Position numbers and translations under genes: made by a program. DNA of 64,000 bases, taken from positions 208,959-272,958 of the forward strand of contig NZ_BMTV01000004.1 in NCBI RefSeq assembly GCF_014649855.1. Direction: 5' to 3'. The stretch is from Streptomyces roseolus (GTDB lineage Bacteria > Actinomycetota > Actinomycetes > Streptomycetales > Streptomycetaceae). The notes below the pieces were generated by a model. It was not told the DNA's origin and searched no databases. It saw nothing but the letters and a program-made list of their open reading frames with translations. This document shows positions 20,647 through 29,634 of the stretch, piece after piece. Every line of letters starts with the position of its first letter. Position 1 is the first letter of the stretch.

Positions 20647-21705
20647 TCAGCTGCCGGTCGCGGACTTCCACGCGTCGACGTAGGACGACAGGTTCTCGTC
20701 GATGTCGGCCCAGTCCGGCTCGAAGATCTCGACGCCCTCGATCAGCTTCGCCAGCGCGAGGGCGTTGGCGTCGGTGGGCTTGACGTCCTTGCGGGCGGGG
20801 AAGCCGCCGCCGACGGCGCTGACCTCGCGCTGGGCGCCCTCGCTCAGCATGAAGTCGAGGAGCTTCTTGCCGTTCTCGGTGTGCGGGGCCTTGTCGACGA
20901 GGCCGGCGGCGTAGGGCAGGGCGAAGGTGGTGGGCTTGCCGCCTTCCTTGGCCGGGAACCAGATGGCGAGGTTCGGCATGGACTTGGCCTGGGCGAAGTT
21001 CATCTGCACGTCGCCGTTGGCGACGAGGAGTTCGCCCTTGTCGACCTTGGGGGCGAGCTTGGAGGTGGAGGAGGACGGGCCGACGTTGTTGGCCTGGAGC
21101 TTCTTCAGGTACTCCATGGCGGGCGCCTGGCCGCCGAAGTCGTGCATGGCCTTGATGAGGACGGCGGTGCCGTCGCCGGCGACGCCGGGGGTCGAGTACT
21201 GGAGCCTGTTCTCGAACTTCTTGTCCAGCAGGGCCTCCCAGGTGCCGGGGGCCTCGGGCAGTTCCTTCTTGTTGTGGATGAAGCCGAAGTAGTTGTTGAC
21301 GACGGACGTCCAGGAGCCGTCGGCGGCCTTGTCGGCGCCGTCGACCTGGTCGGCGCCCTTCGGCGTGTACTTCTGGAGGAGGCCCTTGGAGCCGGCCTGC
21401 TGGATGAAGGGCGGAAGGGTGACGATGACGTCGGCCTGCGTGTTGGACTTCTCGCGGAGGGCCCGCTGGACCATCTCCCCGGAGCCGCCCTCCACGTACT
21501 TCACCTCGATGCCGGTCTCCTTCTCGAAGTCGGCGAAGACCTTGTCGTACCAGCCGTCGCCCTTCTCGCCCTTGAGGCCGTCGGCGCTGTAGACGGTGAC
21601 GACCTTCTCGTCGGAGGCGGCGGAGGAACCGCCGCAGGCGGTGAGGGAGGCGGCGAGGGCGAGGGCTCCGGTGACGGCGGCGACCGGCTTGGCGTACGTA
21701 AGCAT
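20647..21705 (-). CDS. Phosphonate-type ABC transporter, substrate-binding lipoprotein
   Basis: Extracellular solute-binding lipoprotein of 352 residues. The lipobox is SLTACGG with lipidated Cys. The mature part has the iron/AEP-type binding fold: VVTVYSADGL near the start, VEGGSGEMVQRALRE, STPGVAGDGTAVLIKAM, and the hinge AIWFPAKEGGKPTTFALPYAAGL. Family and operon context fit the PhnS group for 2-aminoethylphosphonate. It is the last gene of a tightly packed operon, 26 bases after the second permease. The ligand is inferred. Confidence 0.88.
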   Translation of the reverse strand: MLTYAKPVAAVTGALALAASLTACGGSSAASDEKVVTVYSADGLKGEKGDGWYDKVFADFEKETGIEVKYVEGGSGEMVQRALREKSNTQADVIVTLPPFIQQAGSKGLLQKYTPKGADQVDGADKAADGSWTSVVNNYFGFIHNKKELPEAPGTWEALLDKKFENRLQYSTPGVAGDGTAVLIKAMHDFGGQAPAMEYLKKLQANNVGPSSSTSKLAPKVDKGELLVANGDVQMNFAQAKSMPNLAIWFPAKEGGKPTTFALPYAAGLVDKAPHTENGKKLLDFMLSEGAQREVSAVGGGFPARKDVKPTDANALALAKLIEGVEIFEPDWADIDENLSSYVDAWKSATGS

Positions 21706-21731
21706 GACGTCGTTCTTCTCCTGCGTGAGGG

Positions 21732-22529
21732 TTATCGGTAGGACGCTCTGGTACGGATACGGGAGACGGCGAGCAGGACCAGCAGGGTGGTGGCCATGAG
21801 GACCACGGCCAGCGCCGATCCGGTGAAGAGGGATCCGCGGTCGGTGGCGGTGAAGACCAGCACCGGCAGCGGCGTCCAGTCCGGCGGGTAGAGCATCATC
21901 GTGGCGCTCAGCTCCCCCATGGAGAGGGCGAAGCAGAGCCCGGCGGCGGCGCCCAGGGAGGGCAGCAGCAGCGGCAGCTTGACCCGGAACAGGACGTACG
22001 AGGGGCGGGCGCCGAGTCCGGCCGCCGCCTGCTCGTACATCGGGTCGAGGCGGCGGATCGCCGCCGAGACCGACTGGTGGGCGAAGGCCGTGACCAGGAC
22101 CGTGTGGGCCAGGATCACGATCCAGCGGGTGCCGTTGAGGAGCAGCGGCGGCCGGGAGAAGGCCACCAGGACGGCGAGGCCGACGACCACCGACGGCACG
22201 GCGAGCGGCAGCACGAAGAGCGCGTCGAGGAGCCGGCGGCCCCTGCCGCGCAGGGAGGCGGCGGTGAGCGCGGCCCAGGTGCCGAGGGTGAGCGCGAGGA
22301 GGCTCGCGGCGGCGGCGGTGGCGAGGCTGGTCGTCAGGGCCCGGAGGGACTCGCCCCGGACGGCGGCCGCGTAGTGCTCGGTGGTCGGCCCGGAGGGGAG
22401 GGCGCCGGACCAGTTCGTCGAGAACGAGGCGGCGACGATGACGAGGAGGGGGACGGCGAAGAGCGGCACGAAGAGGACCGCGAAGACGAGCCAGGACGCG
22501 GCCCGGCCCTTACGGCTATGCACCAGCAC
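21732..22529 (-). CDS. Phosphonate-type ABC transporter permease 2
   Basis: Inner-membrane permease of 265 residues with six likely membrane segments and a BPD-type EAA loop (SVSAAIRRLDPMYEQAAAGLGARPSYVLFRVKLPLLLPSLGA). The GTG start overlaps the preceding permease gene by 14 bases. It fits the PhnV position of a 2-aminoethylphosphonate transporter. Confidence 0.88.
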   Translation of the reverse strand: MLVHSRKGRAASWLVFAVLFVPLFAVPLLVIVAASFSTNWSGALPSGPTTEHYAAAVRGESLRALTTSLATAAAASLLALTLGTWAALTAASLRGRGRRLLDALFVLPLAVPSVVVGLAVLVAFSRPPLLLNGTRWIVILAHTVLVTAFAHQSVSAAIRRLDPMYEQAAAGLGARPSYVLFRVKLPLLLPSLGAAAGLCFALSMGELSATMMLYPPDWTPLPVLVFTATDRGSLFTGSALAVVLMATTLLVLLAVSRIRTRASYR

Positions 22530-23376
22530 GGCGGCTCACCACCCGGTAGACGGCGTAGAGGCCCACGGAGATCACGACGTTGACGACGGCGACGACGCAG
22601 GCGGCGGCGTAGTCCGATTCGAGGATGGCCTTGGAGTAGACGAGCATCGGGAGGGTCGTGACGCCCTTGGCGCCGGTGAAGAGGACGATGCCGAACTCGT
22701 TGAGGCACATGACGAGGACGAGGCTGCCGCCGGCCGCGAGCGCGGGCAGCGCCTCGGGGAGGATCACCTTCCGCACGATCCGGGCGGGCCGGGCGCCGAG
22801 CGAGGACGCCACCTCCAGCTGGGCGGTGTCCAGCTGGGAGAAGGCGGCGAGCAGCGGCCGCATCACGAAGGGCGTGAAGTAGGTGATCTCGGCGAGGAGC
22901 ACGCCCCACGGGGTGGTCAGGAACCGGAACGGTCCCTCCGCGGCTCCCGTGGCGCCGGTCCACAGCCCGTTGGCCATGCCGACCGTGCCGTAGACGAAGA
23001 GCAGGGCGAGGGTGATGAGGAAGGAGGGGAAGGAGAGGAAGACGTCGATGAAGCGGGAGACGGCCTTGGCGCCGGGGAAGGGCACGAAGGCGACGATCAG
23101 CGCGAGGACGAAGCCGAGGACGAGGCAGCCGACGGTGGCGCCGACCGCGAGCCACACGGTGGTGACCAGCGCGTCCCGGAAGGACGCGGAGGCGAGGACG
23201 TCGGCGTACGCGCCGGGCGCGAGCGACTCCTGGACGACGAGGCCCAGCGGGTAGAGGAAGACGAGCCCGAGGACGGCGACGGGCGGCAGCGCCCAGGCCC
23301 AGGTGGGGGCGGTACGCCTCCGGGGCCGGCCGGCCGCGGTGACGACGGGCGGGGCGGCGGCCCGGGCGCTAGCCAT
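22516..23376 (-). CDS. Phosphonate-type ABC transporter permease 1
   Basis: Inner-membrane permease of 286 residues. A basic N-terminus is followed by six or more hydrophobic segments. The EAA loop is LDTAQLEVASSLGARPARIVRKVILPEALPALAAG. The start overlaps the ATPase gene by 8 bases and the end overlaps the next permease by 14 bases, so the transporter genes are translationally coupled. It fits the PhnU position. Confidence 0.88.
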   Translation of the reverse strand: MASARAAAPPVVTAAGRPRRRTAPTWAWALPPVAVLGLVFLYPLGLVVQESLAPGAYADVLASASFRDALVTTVWLAVGATVGCLVLGFVLALIVAFVPFPGAKAVSRFIDVFLSFPSFLITLALLFVYGTVGMANGLWTGATGAAEGPFRFLTTPWGVLLAEITYFTPFVMRPLLAAFSQLDTAQLEVASSLGARPARIVRKVILPEALPALAAGGSLVLVMCLNEFGIVLFTGAKGVTTLPMLVYSKAILESDYAAACVVAVVNVVISVGLYAVYRVVSRRAGA

Positions 23377-24445
23377 CGTTCACCCCCGGGGCCGTGCCGT
23401 CGCCGACCCCCGAGCCCAGCAGCACCGCGTCCTCCGGCGCGAAGTGCAGGGTGACCTCGGAGCCCAGCGGCGGGGTGTCCCGCAGCTCCCGCACGTCCGC
23501 CTTCACCCGGTGCCCGTCGACGTCGACGTACAGCCGGTGGGTGGCGCCCCGCCACTGGACCTCGGCGATCCGGCCGCGCAGGGCGTTGGGGCCCTCGCCG
23601 AGGCCGACGAGGTGGGGGCGGACGCAGAGGGTGGCGGCGGCGCCGGGGGACGCGTCGCCGACCGGGACCTTCAGGGCGGCGCCGGCGAAGTCGACGCCGT
23701 CGGCGCCGACCCGCACCGGCAGCAGGTTGGCGTTGCCGACGAAGGAGGCGGTGAACTCGGTGCGCGGCCGCCGGTACAGCTCCTGCGGGGTGCCGCAGTC
23801 CTGGAGCCGGGCCCGGTCCATGACGGCGATCCGGTCGGCGAGGGTGAGCGCCTCGACCTGGTCGTGGGTGACGTAGAGGACGGAGACGTCGGGGAGTTCG
23901 CGGTGGAGCCGGGCCAGCTCGGCGAGCATCCCGGAGCGGAGCTGCGCGTCGAGCGCGGAGAGCGGCTCGTCGAGGAGGAGCACGTCGGGGCGGATGGCGA
24001 GGGCGCGGGCGATGGCGACGCGCTGCTGCTGCCCGCCGGAGAGCTCGCGGGGGTGGCGCCTGGCGTACGCGCCCATCCCGGTCATCTCCAGGGCCTCGGC
24101 GACCCGGGCGGGGATCTCCGCCTTGGGGTGCTTCCTGGCCTTGAGCCCGAAGGCGACGTTCTCGTCGACGCGCAGGTGCGGGAAGAGGGCGTACTGCTGG
24201 ACGACCATCCCGATGCCCCGCTTGTACGGCGGGAGGTCGGTGACGTCCCGGCCGCCGATGTACACGCGGCCGGCGGAGGGCTGGACGAAGCCGGCGACGG
24301 TCCGCAGGGCGGTGGTCTTGCCGGAGCCGGAGGGGCCGAGGAGGGCCATCACCTCACCGGGTTCGACGGTGAGGGTGAGCGCGTCGAGGACGGTGGTGTC
24401 CCCGTAGGCGACGGAGACGCCGTCGAAGCGGATGCCGCTGGTCAC
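23369..24445 (-). CDS. Phosphonate-type ABC transporter ATPase
   Basis: Transport ATPase of 358 residues. Walker A is GPSGSGKT, the Q-loop VVQQYALFPH, the signature LSGGQQQR and Walker B LLLDEPLSALDA, then a switch His in YVTHDQ. The C-terminal third is a TOBE-type regulatory domain. The start overlaps the stop of the PhnX-like hydrolase by four bases. It fits PhnT of a 2-aminoethylphosphonate importer, although spermidine/iron-type ATPases look alike in sequence. Confidence 0.9.
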   Translation of the reverse strand: MTSGIRFDGVSVAYGDTTVLDALTLTVEPGEVMALLGPSGSGKTTALRTVAGFVQPSAGRVYIGGRDVTDLPPYKRGIGMVVQQYALFPHLRVDENVAFGLKARKHPKAEIPARVAEALEMTGMGAYARRHPRELSGGQQQRVAIARALAIRPDVLLLDEPLSALDAQLRSGMLAELARLHRELPDVSVLYVTHDQVEALTLADRIAVMDRARLQDCGTPQELYRRPRTEFTASFVGNANLLPVRVGADGVDFAGAALKVPVGDASPGAAATLCVRPHLVGLGEGPNALRGRIAEVQWRGATHRLYVDVDGHRVKADVRELRDTPPLGSEVTLHFAPEDAVLLGSGVGDGTAPGVNDG

Positions 24446-25128
24446 GACTCGTACTCCCGTATCACGGCGGGGAGTTCGGTGACGGAGGCGAGGACGTGGG
24501 TGGCGCCGTGCCGCCTGAGGGCGGGCTCGTCGTGGGCGCCGGTGAGGACGCCGGCGACGAGCCCGGCACCGGCGCGGGCGCCGGTGAGCATGTCGTACGA
24601 GGTGTCGCCGGCGACCACGGTGCGGCGCACGTCGTCGACGGCCCCGGTGCGGAGGAGGGCGGTGAGGACCATGTCCGGGTACGGGCGGCCGCGGCCGCCG
24701 GCGTCGGCCGGGCAGAGGGTGAGGTCGGCGAGGTCCCGCCAGCCGAGCGCGTCGAGGAGGGCGTCCTGGGTGACGCGGGCGAAGCCGGTGGTGAGGACGA
24801 CGGTGCGGCCCTCGTCCCGCAGCCGGGCGATCGTTTCCTCCGCACCGGGGAGCGGGGCGACGAGGCCCTCGGAGACCAGGGCGCCGTACGCCTCCTCGAA
24901 GGCGAGGTTGGCCTGCCGGGCACGGGTCTCGTCGCCGCCGAGGAGGTGGCGGAAGACGGAGATCTTGGACTCGCCCATGGTGGCGCGGACGTGGTCGATC
25001 ATCGTGGCCGGGTCCTCGCCGAGGCGTTCGGCGGCGGCGGTGAAGGCGCGCTCGACGAGGCCGCCGTCGGCGACGGTGGTGCCGGCCATGTCGAGGACGA
25101 TCAGGTCGTGGGTGTTCTTCGTGGTCAT
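24442..25128 (-). CDS. PhnX-like HAD hydrolase (phosphonatase-like)
   Basis: HAD-superfamily hydrolase of 228 residues. Motif I is LDMAGTTVADGG: the usual second Asp is replaced by Ala (DxAGT), the mark of phosphonoacetaldehyde hydrolase and its phosphonatase-like relatives. Other motifs are VVLTTGFAR and VVAGDTSYDMLTGARAGAG. It has no obvious Schiff-base Lys in the cap like true PhnX, so it belongs to the phosphonatase-like clade whose substrate is unsettled. An in-frame GTG at 25137 overlaps the oxidase stop as GTGA; the ATG at 25128 is also possible. It sits between the FAD oxidase and the transporter. Confidence 0.88.
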   Translation of the reverse strand: MTTKNTHDLIVLDMAGTTVADGGLVERAFTAAAERLGEDPATMIDHVRATMGESKISVFRHLLGGDETRARQANLAFEEAYGALVSEGLVAPLPGAEETIARLRDEGRTVVLTTGFARVTQDALLDALGWRDLADLTLCPADAGGRGRPYPDMVLTALLRTGAVDDVRRTVVAGDTSYDMLTGARAGAGLVAGVLTGAHDEPALRRHGATHVLASVTELPAVIREYES

Positions 25129-25133
25129 GGGTG

Positions 25134-26255
25134 TCACCAGCCCAGTTCGTTCGCGGTCGTCTCGGCGATGGCGGGCGAGCAGGTCATGCCGCGGCCGCCG
25201 GGTCCGGTCACGAGCCAGACCCCGTCCCGTACCCGCTGGCGGTGGACGACCCGGGTGGTGTCCACGCACTGCGCGTACACCCCGGCCCAGCGGCGGCGGA
25301 TCGCCGGCAGCGGGCGGCCGAGCAGCGACTCGACGACGCGGACGAGGTGCTCGTAGGGGTCCTCGACGGTGTCGAAGGCGAAGGGGTGCTCGTACTCGTG
25401 GGTGTCGCCGATGGTCAGCCCGCCGTCGAGCCGCTGCACCATGAGCAGCTGCATCTTGTGGGCGGCGGCGGTCGGGTCCTGCGCCTGGCCGGCGTTGAGC
25501 GCGTCGAGGGCCCCGGAGGCGTAGGCCGGGTAGTAGCGGAAGGAGTCCGCGTCGGCGACGGAGGTGGTCAGCGGCTCGCCGAGCGGCGCGGTCTGCATCA
25601 TCTGGAGGCGCACGCGGCGGACCGGTACCGGACCGGCGACCTCGCGGACCAGGCCGGAGAGCCAGGCGCCGGTGCACAGGACGACGGCGTCGCCGTCGTG
25701 CAGGTCGCCGTGGTCGTCGCGGACGGCGTGCTCGCCGACGACCTCGCGGACCTCGCGGCCCGGGAGGAAGGTGTAGCGGCCGGTGGCGAGGAGGGCCTCG
25801 CGGAGGGCGAGCTGCGCGGTGCGCGGCTCGACGGCGGCGTCCCGCTCGCACCACAGGGCGGCGTCGAAGTCGCCGCGCAGCGCCGGGTTGACCGCCCGCG
25901 CCTCGTCGGGGGTGAGCAGCTCGTAGCCGCGGGCGGGGGCGTCCGGGCGGGCCAGGGCCGCCTCGGCGACGGCCCGTTCGAGCGCGCCCCGGACGGGGGT
26001 GAGGGAGCCGTTGGCCCGGAAGCCGAGGCGGGGGACGCGGGCGCCGATCCCCTCCCACAGCTCGCGGGCGCGCAGCGCGGTGTCGAGCTCCTCGCCGCCC
26101 GCGCGGCCGCTGACCCAGATCTGGCCGAAGTTCCTCAGGGAGGCTCCGCGCGCCTCGGCCTCGCGCTCGATGTGTACGACCTCGTGGCCGCGTTCCACTG
26201 CCTGCCAGGCGTGCATGGTGCCCACCACGCCTGCTCCTACGACGATCACCTTCAT
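25134..26255 (-). CDS. FAD-dependent amine oxidase of the phosphonate operon
   Basis: DadA/glycine-oxidase type flavoenzyme of 373 residues. The FAD-binding Rossmann motif is VIVVGAGVVGTMHAWQAVERGHEVVHIERE; the C-terminal part has WAGVYAQ, VWLVTGPGGRGMTCSPAIAE. Its constant association with PhnX-like hydrolases and AEP transporters matches the oxidoreductase family proposed for phosphonate catabolism, where N-substituted or free 2-aminoethylphosphonate would be oxidised to the aldehyde used by the hydrolase. No PhnW transaminase gene is present, so this enzyme could supply that step. The substrate is inferred. Confidence 0.85.
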   Translation of the reverse strand: MKVIVVGAGVVGTMHAWQAVERGHEVVHIEREAEARGASLRNFGQIWVSGRAGGEELDTALRARELWEGIGARVPRLGFRANGSLTPVRGALERAVAEAALARPDAPARGYELLTPDEARAVNPALRGDFDAALWCERDAAVEPRTAQLALREALLATGRYTFLPGREVREVVGEHAVRDDHGDLHDGDAVVLCTGAWLSGLVREVAGPVPVRRVRLQMMQTAPLGEPLTTSVADADSFRYYPAYASGALDALNAGQAQDPTAAAHKMQLLMVQRLDGGLTIGDTHEYEHPFAFDTVEDPYEHLVRVVESLLGRPLPAIRRRWAGVYAQCVDTTRVVHRQRVRDGVWLVTGPGGRGMTCSPAIAETTANELGW

Positions 26256-26328
26256 GCCGTCCACGGTCGGGGCGGTGGGTGACCCGGTCCGGTCGGATGG
26301 GCGACGGGACGGTGAACGGCCCGACAAA

Positions 26329-26344
26329 CTTGGACTAGACCCGT
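26329..26344 (-). promoter_or_regulatory. dre-like operator before the phosphonate operon
   Basis: CTTGGACTAGACCCGT lies between the GntR gene and the FAD oxidase gene, about 75 bases before the oxidase ATG. Read on the coding strand the core is GGTCTAGTCC, the same core as in the chitinase promoter and one base away from the palindromic DasR core. It is a good candidate binding site for the neighbouring GntR protein. Confidence 0.7.
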
Positions 26345-26390
26345 TACCTTCCTGTGATGCGCCGGGCTTCCCTCATCGGGTGAACACGGC

Positions 26391-27158
26391 CTATTCCTGG
26401 CGGCCGAGGTGGGTGGTGAAGCTGAAGCGGTCGCCCCGGTAGAGGGTGCGGACCCGCTCCAGGGGACGGCCGTCCTCGTCCCGGGAGAGGCGGTGCAGGA
26501 GCAGCATCGGGAGGGCGGGCGGGGTGCCGATGAGCAGGGCCTCGCGCGGGGTGGCGAGCACGGTCTCGATCCGCTCGTCGGCGTCGCCGAAGGAGATGCC
26601 GAGCCGGTCGCGGAGGTAGCCGTAGAAGGAGGAGTCGGGGTCGAAGTCGGTGCCGAGGCCGGGGACGCGGGCCTCGGAGACGTACGTGCTCTCCAGGCCG
26701 ACCCGCTCGTCGTCGGCGAGCAGCACCCGCTCCATGTGCCAGACGGGCTCGCCGGGCGCCACGCCGACCTCGGGGGCGAGCGCCTCGGAGCAGGGGAAGC
26801 GGTCGAGGGAGACGATGCTGCGGCCCGGGCGGCGGCCCTGGCGGCGGACGCCCTCGGTGTAACTCGCGAGGGAGAGCGGCTGTTCGAGCTTGGGCCCGGC
26901 GACGACCGTGCCCCGCCCCCGCCGGCGCAGCCTGCCCTCCAGGAGGAGTTCGCGCAGGGCCTGGCGGACGGTCTCCCGGGACACCTCGTACCGCACGGCG
27001 AGGTCGCGCTCGGTGGGCAGCGCCCCGCCCTCCCCCAACTCGTCGACGAGCACGGCGAGTCGCGCCTTCACGGCGTAGTACTTCGGCACCCGGCCGTGCT
27101 CCGGGACTCCGGAGCGGACGGGGGCGCCCGGGGCGCTGGGGACGTGGTGGTGGTTCAT
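26391..27158 (-). CDS. GntR/HutC-family regulator resembling DasR
   Basis: DNA-binding regulator of 255 residues. The winged helix (about 25-95) reads VPKYYAVKARLAVLVDELGEGGALPTERDLAVRYEVSRETVRQALREL, very like DasR, the GlcNAc-6-P-responsive repressor. A UTRA effector domain follows, with SYTEGVRRQGRRPG and ETVLATPREALLIGTPPALPMLLLHRLSRDEDGRP. It heads the phosphonate operon. Because the genome also shows DasR sites elsewhere, this is more likely a paralogue of DasR than DasR itself. A phosphonate-responsive role is inferred from its place. Confidence 0.88.
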   Translation of the reverse strand: MNHHHVPSAPGAPVRSGVPEHGRVPKYYAVKARLAVLVDELGEGGALPTERDLAVRYEVSRETVRQALRELLLEGRLRRRGRGTVVAGPKLEQPLSLASYTEGVRRQGRRPGRSIVSLDRFPCSEALAPEVGVAPGEPVWHMERVLLADDERVGLESTYVSEARVPGLGTDFDPDSSFYGYLRDRLGISFGDADERIETVLATPREALLIGTPPALPMLLLHRLSRDEDGRPLERVRTLYRGDRFSFTTHLGRQE

Positions 27159-27179
27159 CCGGCGATCGTCGCAGACGGG

Positions 27180-27209
27180 GGTGAACGGGGAGGTGTACGG
27201 AGGGTGACC
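27180..27209 (-). promoter_or_regulatory. PHO-box-like repeats before the GntR gene
   Basis: On the coding strand three heptamers GGTCACC, GTACACC and GTTCACC follow one another with steps of 11 and 12 bases, 22 bases before the GntR start codon. PhoP boxes in Streptomyces are 11-base direct repeats built on GTTCACC. The 12-base step is a departure from the norm. Confidence 0.5.
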
Positions 27210-27224
27210 CGCGGGTTCGGGGCC

Positions 27225-28175
27225 TCAGCGGCGCCCGAGGCGGCGTCCGGCGCGGGCGAGGAACGCGCCGGCGAGGGCGAGGGCCGCCGCCCAGGGGGCC
27301 AGGGGGGCGGCCTGCTCCCGTCCCGTGTGGGCGAGTTCGGGAGGGCGGGAGAGGGAGGAGGGAGAGGAGGGAACGGGGGTTCGGTCGGCGGACGGCGGCG
27401 GGGGGAGGGGGGCCCGGTCGGGTACGGGGATGGCGGGGGTGGCGGGGACGGTGGACGCGGACCCCGGGGGCTCGGCGGGCGCGGTCGGCACGGCGGGGGT
27501 GGGGGGAGGGACGGGAGCGGGTGTGGCGCCGGGGACGGGCGGTCCGATCGTGAGGCGGTAGTCGTCGGAGCGGCCGACCCAGTCGCCGTCGGCGCCCCGG
27601 CGCTGGACGAGCGCGGCGTTGACGACGACCTCGTCGGGCACGGCGTCCGCGCGGAAGGCGAGCCGGACGGGGACGGTGACGGTACGGCGGGCGGGGACGG
27701 CGAAGCCGTCGAAGCGGCGGGGTTCGGCGGGGGTTCCGGTGCTCGCGCCGTCTCCGGCGCCTTCGGTTCCGGTGAACGCTCCGACGCTCTCCGCCTCCTC
27801 CGTCGCCTCGAAGGCGACGGGCCGCCAGCGGTCGCCCTCCGCGTCGTAGAACTCCAGCCGGATCTGCTCGGGCCGCAGCACCCGCTTCTCGTCGACGAGG
27901 ACGAGCACCGGATGCACCTGCGTACAGGCCCGCCCGGTGGTGTTGCGCACCTCCAGCTCCCAGCTCCGGAAGGCCCCGCCGGCGGGGTAGTCGGCGGAGC
28001 CGTCGTCCTGGATCCGGGTCTCGAGGGGGAAGCCGGCGTCGGAGTCCGCGCCGCAGACGGGCGCGGGAGCGGGGGCCGCCGAGGCGGCGGGGACGGGGAG
28101 CAGGGCGCCCGTCAGCGTGACGGCCGCGGCGGCGAGGACACGGGCGCTGCGCAGGGGCCGGGGGGCGGATGCCAT
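27225..28175 (-). CDS. Secreted surface protein with LAxTG sorting signal
   Basis: Exported protein of about 316 residues. A signal peptide (RSARVLAAAAVTLTGALLPVPAASA) leads to a beta-rich domain (about 35-205) with two Cys, then a Pro/Ala/Thr linker and the sequence PELAHTGREQ before a final membrane segment and RAGRRLGRR tail. LAHTG fits the LAxTG motif used by Streptomyces class E sortases, so wall anchoring is expected. The ribosome site is weak. It lies 107 bases downstream of the ROK regulator gene on the same strand. No specific function is recognised. Confidence 0.82.
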   Translation of the reverse strand: MASAPRPLRSARVLAAAAVTLTGALLPVPAASAAPAPAPVCGADSDAGFPLETRIQDDGSADYPAGGAFRSWELEVRNTTGRACTQVHPVLVLVDEKRVLRPEQIRLEFYDAEGDRWRPVAFEATEEAESVGAFTGTEGAGDGASTGTPAEPRRFDGFAVPARRTVTVPVRLAFRADAVPDEVVVNAALVQRRGADGDWVGRSDDYRLTIGPPVPGATPAPVPPPTPAVPTAPAEPPGSASTVPATPAIPVPDRAPLPPPPSADRTPVPSSPSSLSRPPELAHTGREQAAPLAPWAAALALAGAFLARAGRRLGRR

Positions 28176-28282
28176 GGACGGATGCCTTTGCTGCTCGCGG
28201 ACGTACGTCTCGCCGGCGAGGCTGCCACAGGGCGGGCCCGGGGCTCCTCGGCGACACCGCCGATGCCGCCGGATCCGCCCGA

Positions 28283-29578
28283 TCAGCGTATGGTCCGCTC
28301 TTCCGATGAGTACATCGGCGGGTGTACCGACGGGGCCTGGCCGAAGACCGGGGCGAGGACCAGCTGGGCGGCGCCGCGGGCCACGGCGTGCGGGGTGGCC
28401 GTCACCTCGACCGGGGTCGGGAGGCGCCGGTCGGCGAGGACGGCGGCGACGCCGTCCGCGAAGACCTCCGGCGCCGCCAGCACCACCCGGCCGCCGAGCA
28501 GGACCCGGTCGATGTCGAGGAGCCGGACCAGGTTGGCCGCGCCGGCGCCGAGGATCCGGGCGGCCTCGGGCAGTTCGCCCCGCGCCACCGCCGCGAGGCA
28601 CAGCGCCTCCAGGCAGCCGCGCGCCCCGCAGTCGCAGCGGGGCCCGTCGAGCTGGACGGTCTGGTGGCCGAGCTCCCCCGCCCCGGTCCGCTCGCCCCGC
28701 AGCGGCAGCCCGCCGACGACGAGCCCGGCACCGAGCCCCGTACCGAGGTGGACGTACGCGAACGAGCGCGGCGCGCCGGGCCGGACGGCGAGGTCGAGGG
28801 CGGCGGCGTTCGTGTCCTTGTCGAGCACGACCGGCACGCCGAGCCGCGCCTCCAGGGCCTCCCGCACGGGGAACCCGTCCCACCCCGGCGCCCCGGTGAC
28901 CCGCCCCGCCACCCCGCCCCGGTGCTCCAACGGCCCGGGCATGGCCACCCCGACGCCGAGCAGCCGGAGCCCGACGGGAGTGCCGACCGGGCCCGGCGCC
29001 TCCACCGGCTCCGGCGCGCCGACCGGGCCCGGCGCCGCCACCGGACCGTACGCGCCCACCGGGCCGGACGGCCGGGGCGGGGCCACGGCCGGGGACGGGA
29101 CCGGGGGCCGGGGCGAAGCCGTGCGCGGCACGGGCGGCGGGGCGGGCTCCGCCAGGAGCGCGCGCACGGCCCGGACCAGGGTCTCCAGGACCCGGGGCGG
29201 GCCGTCGGAGAGGGTCACGGCGTGGCGGCGGACGGCGAGCGGGGTGCCGGTGAGGTCCGTGAGGGCGACGGTGACCTCGTCGCGGTCGAGGTGGACGCCG
29301 ATCGCGTGCGCCGCTCCGGGGACCAGGCGGAGGACCGTACGGGGCTTGCCGCCGGTCGAGGCGCGGCGGCCGGCCTCCGCCGCCAGCCCGTCCGCCCGCA
29401 GCCGGGCGGTGATCTTGCTGACGGCCTGCGGAGTGAGGCCGGTCCGGGCGGCCAGTTCGAGACGGCTGATGCCCTCCTCCCCCGCCGTACGCAGCAGGTC
29501 CAGGACGAGCGCCGCGTTGTGGCCGCGCAGCGCCGTCAGGTTGGCGCCGCCGCCGGGGTCTCTCCTCATCACCGTCAC
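28283..29578 (-). CDS. ROK-family transcriptional regulator
   Basis: Regulator of 431 residues. An N-terminal winged helix (about 12-75, GISRLELAARTGLTPQAVSKITARL) is followed by a ROK sugar-kinase-like domain with zinc motif CDCGARGCLEA and VVLDKDTNAAAL. A Pro/Gly/Val-rich insert of about 60 residues (around 145-200, PVGAYGPVAAPGPVG type) interrupts the kinase-like domain. The GTG at 29578 and the ATG three codons on are both possible. It is divergent from a Gfo/Idh oxidoreductase gene, which it probably controls in response to a sugar. Confidence 0.9.
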   Translation of the reverse strand: MTVMRRDPGGGANLTALRGHNAALVLDLLRTAGEEGISRLELAARTGLTPQAVSKITARLRADGLAAEAGRRASTGGKPRTVLRLVPGAAHAIGVHLDRDEVTVALTDLTGTPLAVRRHAVTLSDGPPRVLETLVRAVRALLAEPAPPPVPRTASPRPPVPSPAVAPPRPSGPVGAYGPVAAPGPVGAPEPVEAPGPVGTPVGLRLLGVGVAMPGPLEHRGGVAGRVTGAPGWDGFPVREALEARLGVPVVLDKDTNAAALDLAVRPGAPRSFAYVHLGTGLGAGLVVGGLPLRGERTGAGELGHQTVQLDGPRCDCGARGCLEALCLAAVARGELPEAARILGAGAANLVRLLDIDRVLLGGRVVLAAPEVFADGVAAVLADRRLPTPVEVTATPHAVARGAAQLVLAPVFGQAPSVHPPMYSSEERTIR

Positions 29579-29634
29579 CGGCCCATTCTCACCCCTGCTT
29601 GCACTTCGGCAACAGCGTTGCTTAAGTGGCGACC

